DNA of 7,313 bases from PSRF01 sp035457105 (GTDB lineage: Bacteria > Acidobacteriota > Blastocatellia > Pyrinomonadales > Pyrinomonadaceae). Within the stretch, counting starts at the first letter, position 1, and each line of letters begins with the position of its first letter. Shown one piece after another: positions 6,417-7,313 of this stretch. A model generated the notes under the pieces. It saw only the letters and a list, made by a program, of their open reading frames with translations. It did no database searches and was not told where the DNA came from. The translations under genes and the position numbers were made by a program. Location of the stretch: NCBI GenBank assembly GCA_035457105.1, contig DATIBX010000554.1, forward strand, positions 1-7,313. Reading direction: 5' to 3'.

Positions 6417-6443
6417 TTGCTCGTCAGTCCTTGCGTCTATAAG
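6417..6443 (+). promoter_or_regulatory. Weak candidate promoter of the lipoprotein gene
   Basis: TATAAG (6438-6443) matches 5 of 6 of the -10 consensus. The best -35 nearby is TTGCTC (6417-6422), but the spacer is only 15 nt. If real, transcription would start about 6450. That would rule out the GTG at 6443 as the start codon and favour the ATG at 6461 or 6470. Confidence 0.3.
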
Positions 6444-6460
6444 TGTCGGAACAGATACTA

Positions 6461-6985
6461 ATGGCTACCATGCGAAACTACACGTTTGTTCTTGCCGTCA
6501 TGGCTGTTTCATTTATCGCTGCGAGCTGTTCGGATGCACAGGTTGCGAAACCTGACACAACGCCGACCGTAGCGCATTCAACGCCGTCGAAAAAATTCAC
6601 AACCGCTGACGTCGCAAAACTCAAATGGATCGAAGGCACATGGCGAGGTATGGATGGCGACAAGCCTTTCTACGAGCGTTATAAGATCGAAGAAACGGCG
6701 ATGGTCGTCGAGTCGCTAAGGGCGGATGGTTCCGTTAACGGCGAGCCGGACCGTTTCGAGCTTAAGGACGGTGAATTTGGGAAAGACGAAGGCGACCGGC
6801 GTTCGGTCGCGAGCGAAATCACGGCTGATCATATTCAGTTTGTCCCGACGGTTCCCGGTAAGTCGAACAGTTTTCGTTTCGAGCGGCAACCCAACAACAC
6901 CTGGCGCGCAGTTCTCGAATGGCCCGCGAAAGGCGACAAGCCGGCGGGTCACAAGATCTACATCATGGAGCCGTGGAACCCCTAA
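6461..6985 (+). CDS. Small secreted lipoprotein with a DUF6265-like domain, function unknown
   Basis: This protein of about 174 residues begins with a lipoprotein-type signal peptide: basic R5, hydrophobic core 8-21, and a lipobox-like A-A-S-C ending at C23, which would be lipidated. A low-complexity linker (24-46) precedes a single domain starting L-K-W-I-E-G-T-W-R-G (54-63) and F-Y-E-R-Y-K-I-E-E (70-78), and the protein ends in M-E-P-W-N-P. The W-x-x-G-x-W opening followed by an E-rich strand resembles the small beta-barrel DUF6265-type proteins, but that is only by look. Start choice is uncertain: GTG at 6443 would add six residues, and ATG at 6470 would remove three. The ATG at 6461 has a weak GGA 10 nt upstream. 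It is the only plus-strand gene I can support and stands alone, bracketed by ACGAA repeats. No T-run terminator follows the TAA. Confidence 0.75.
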   Translation: MATMRNYTFVLAVMAVSFIAASCSDAQVAKPDTTPTVAHSTPSKKFTTADVAKLKWIEGTWRGMDGDKPFYERYKIEETAMVVESLRADGSVNGEPDRFELKDGEFGKDEGDRRSVASEITADHIQFVPTVPGKSNSFRFERQPNNTWRAVLEWPAKGDKPAGHKIYIMEPWNP

Positions 6986-7059
6986 GCATCAAAGGTCGCA
7001 AATCTAATGAGCCAGGTTAGGGCCACCCCTGCAAATCTCCGATCGTCAGGTGTTGTTTT

Positions 7060-7127
7060 GTGTGAATTCGTGAATCGTCTAGTCCCAAAAGCACCCGTCC
7101 ATGAAATCACACGAAATAACACGAACT
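7060..7127. repeat. Inverted repeat and 10-nt-period ACGAA repeat, copy 2
   Basis: GTGTGAATTCGTG (7060-7072) faces CATGAAATCACAC (7100-7112) as an imperfect inverted repeat, 11 of 13 bases pairing. The right arm runs into a 10-base-period series (tccatgaaat, cacacgaaat, aacacgaact; 7098-7127) resembling 6341-6370. It lies in the gap between the lipoprotein gene and the partial gene at the right end. No T-run is present to make it a standard terminator. Confidence 0.45.
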
Positions 7128-7156
7128 GCTCGAACTTTAGATCAACTAGTCCAGAA

Positions 7157-7313
7157 TCATTGACTAATCGTGAACTGGTAACACTGGCTCGTCAACACAA
7201 CTGCTCCGGTCGCCTCCTCGAGAATGCGAAAGTGAATGTCAAACTCCGAACCAGGCGGAAAAGCTGCCACGCTGCGAAACAGCTGTTCTTGTCCCGTTCC
7301 GGTCCCGTCCGTC
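7157..7313 (-). CDS. C-terminal end of an unidentified protein, cut by the window edge
   Basis: Reading the minus strand inward from the right edge (first full codon 7312-7310), one frame stays open for 51 codons to TGA at 7159-7157. It begins with a Gly/Thr-rich stretch, then alternates hydrophobic and polar residues (FDIHFRI, AVVLTSQCYQFTIS), which looks like beta strands ending a beta-sandwich or adhesion-type domain. The other frames across this stretch look like shadows. I recognise no family. The start, full length and ribosome binding site lie outside the window. Confidence 0.55.
   Translation of the reverse strand, partial: TDGTGTGQEQLFRSVAAFPPGSEFDIHFRILEEATGAVVLTSQCYQFTISQ

Noticed and set aside
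1..7313. CRISPR array, tRNA, rRNA, transposase, defence or toxin-antitoxin genes
   Set aside because: I looked for regular direct repeats with spacers, clover-leaf sequences and recognisable protein motifs on both strands and found none. The only periodic repeats are the short 10-nt ACGAA series.

Overview
This 7.3 kb window is bacterial chromosome with moderate GC content, short intergenic gaps and good Shine-Dalgarno sites. Genes present: a tandem DoxX-like membrane protein, a three-gene molybdenum hydroxylase cluster with its own cytochrome, a quinone-oxidoreductase-like MDR protein, a small lipoprotein, and the cut-off 3' end of one more gene. The non-coding gaps are rich in palindromic, REP- or MITE-like repeats. 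Periplasmic molybdenum hydroxylases with a cytochrome subunit and this style of palindromic spacer resemble Acidobacteriota (Blastocatellia-like) or similar soil bacteria. That placement rests on general resemblance only; there is no rRNA or marker gene here.

Layout: 1-192 holds nothing convincing. At 193-1149 (-) is a roughly 10-TM protein made of two DoxX-like repeats, starting at TTG. At 1190-1313 is a composite palindromic element. At 1339-4652 (-), in transcription order, are a secreted di-heme cytochrome c (4652-4044), a [2Fe-2S] subunit (4034-3558) and a Tat-exported molybdopterin subunit (3558-1339). A strong sigma70-type promoter (4716-4688) precedes the cytochrome gene. At 4773-4859 is a large inverted repeat. 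At 4956-5939 (-) is the MDR oxidoreductase. The stretch 5940-6460 contains palindromes, a possible small ORF (6133-6291, -) and a 10-nt-period ACGAA repeat. At 6461-6985 (+) is a lipoprotein with a DUF6265-like look. At 6986-7156 is a second ACGAA repeat and an inverted repeat. At 7157-7313 (-) is the C-terminus of a protein running off the window.

How the genes work together: the three central genes form a complete electron path. Substrate hydroxylation at a Mo-pterin site passes electrons through two [2Fe-2S] clusters to a di-heme periplasmic cytochrome c and on to the respiratory chain. The subunits are closest to isoquinoline 1-oxidoreductase and the membrane-linked aldehyde dehydrogenases of the same superfamily; the substrate cannot be read from sequence. 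The promoter and translational coupling show that these three genes are one operon. The DoxX-like gene downstream may be co-transcribed but is separated by the palindromic element. The MDR gene upstream is on the same strand but probably a separate unit.

I see no clearly undescribed system. The best leads are the dispersed repeat families, the uncharacterised small ORF among them, and the three-subunit Mo hydroxylase.
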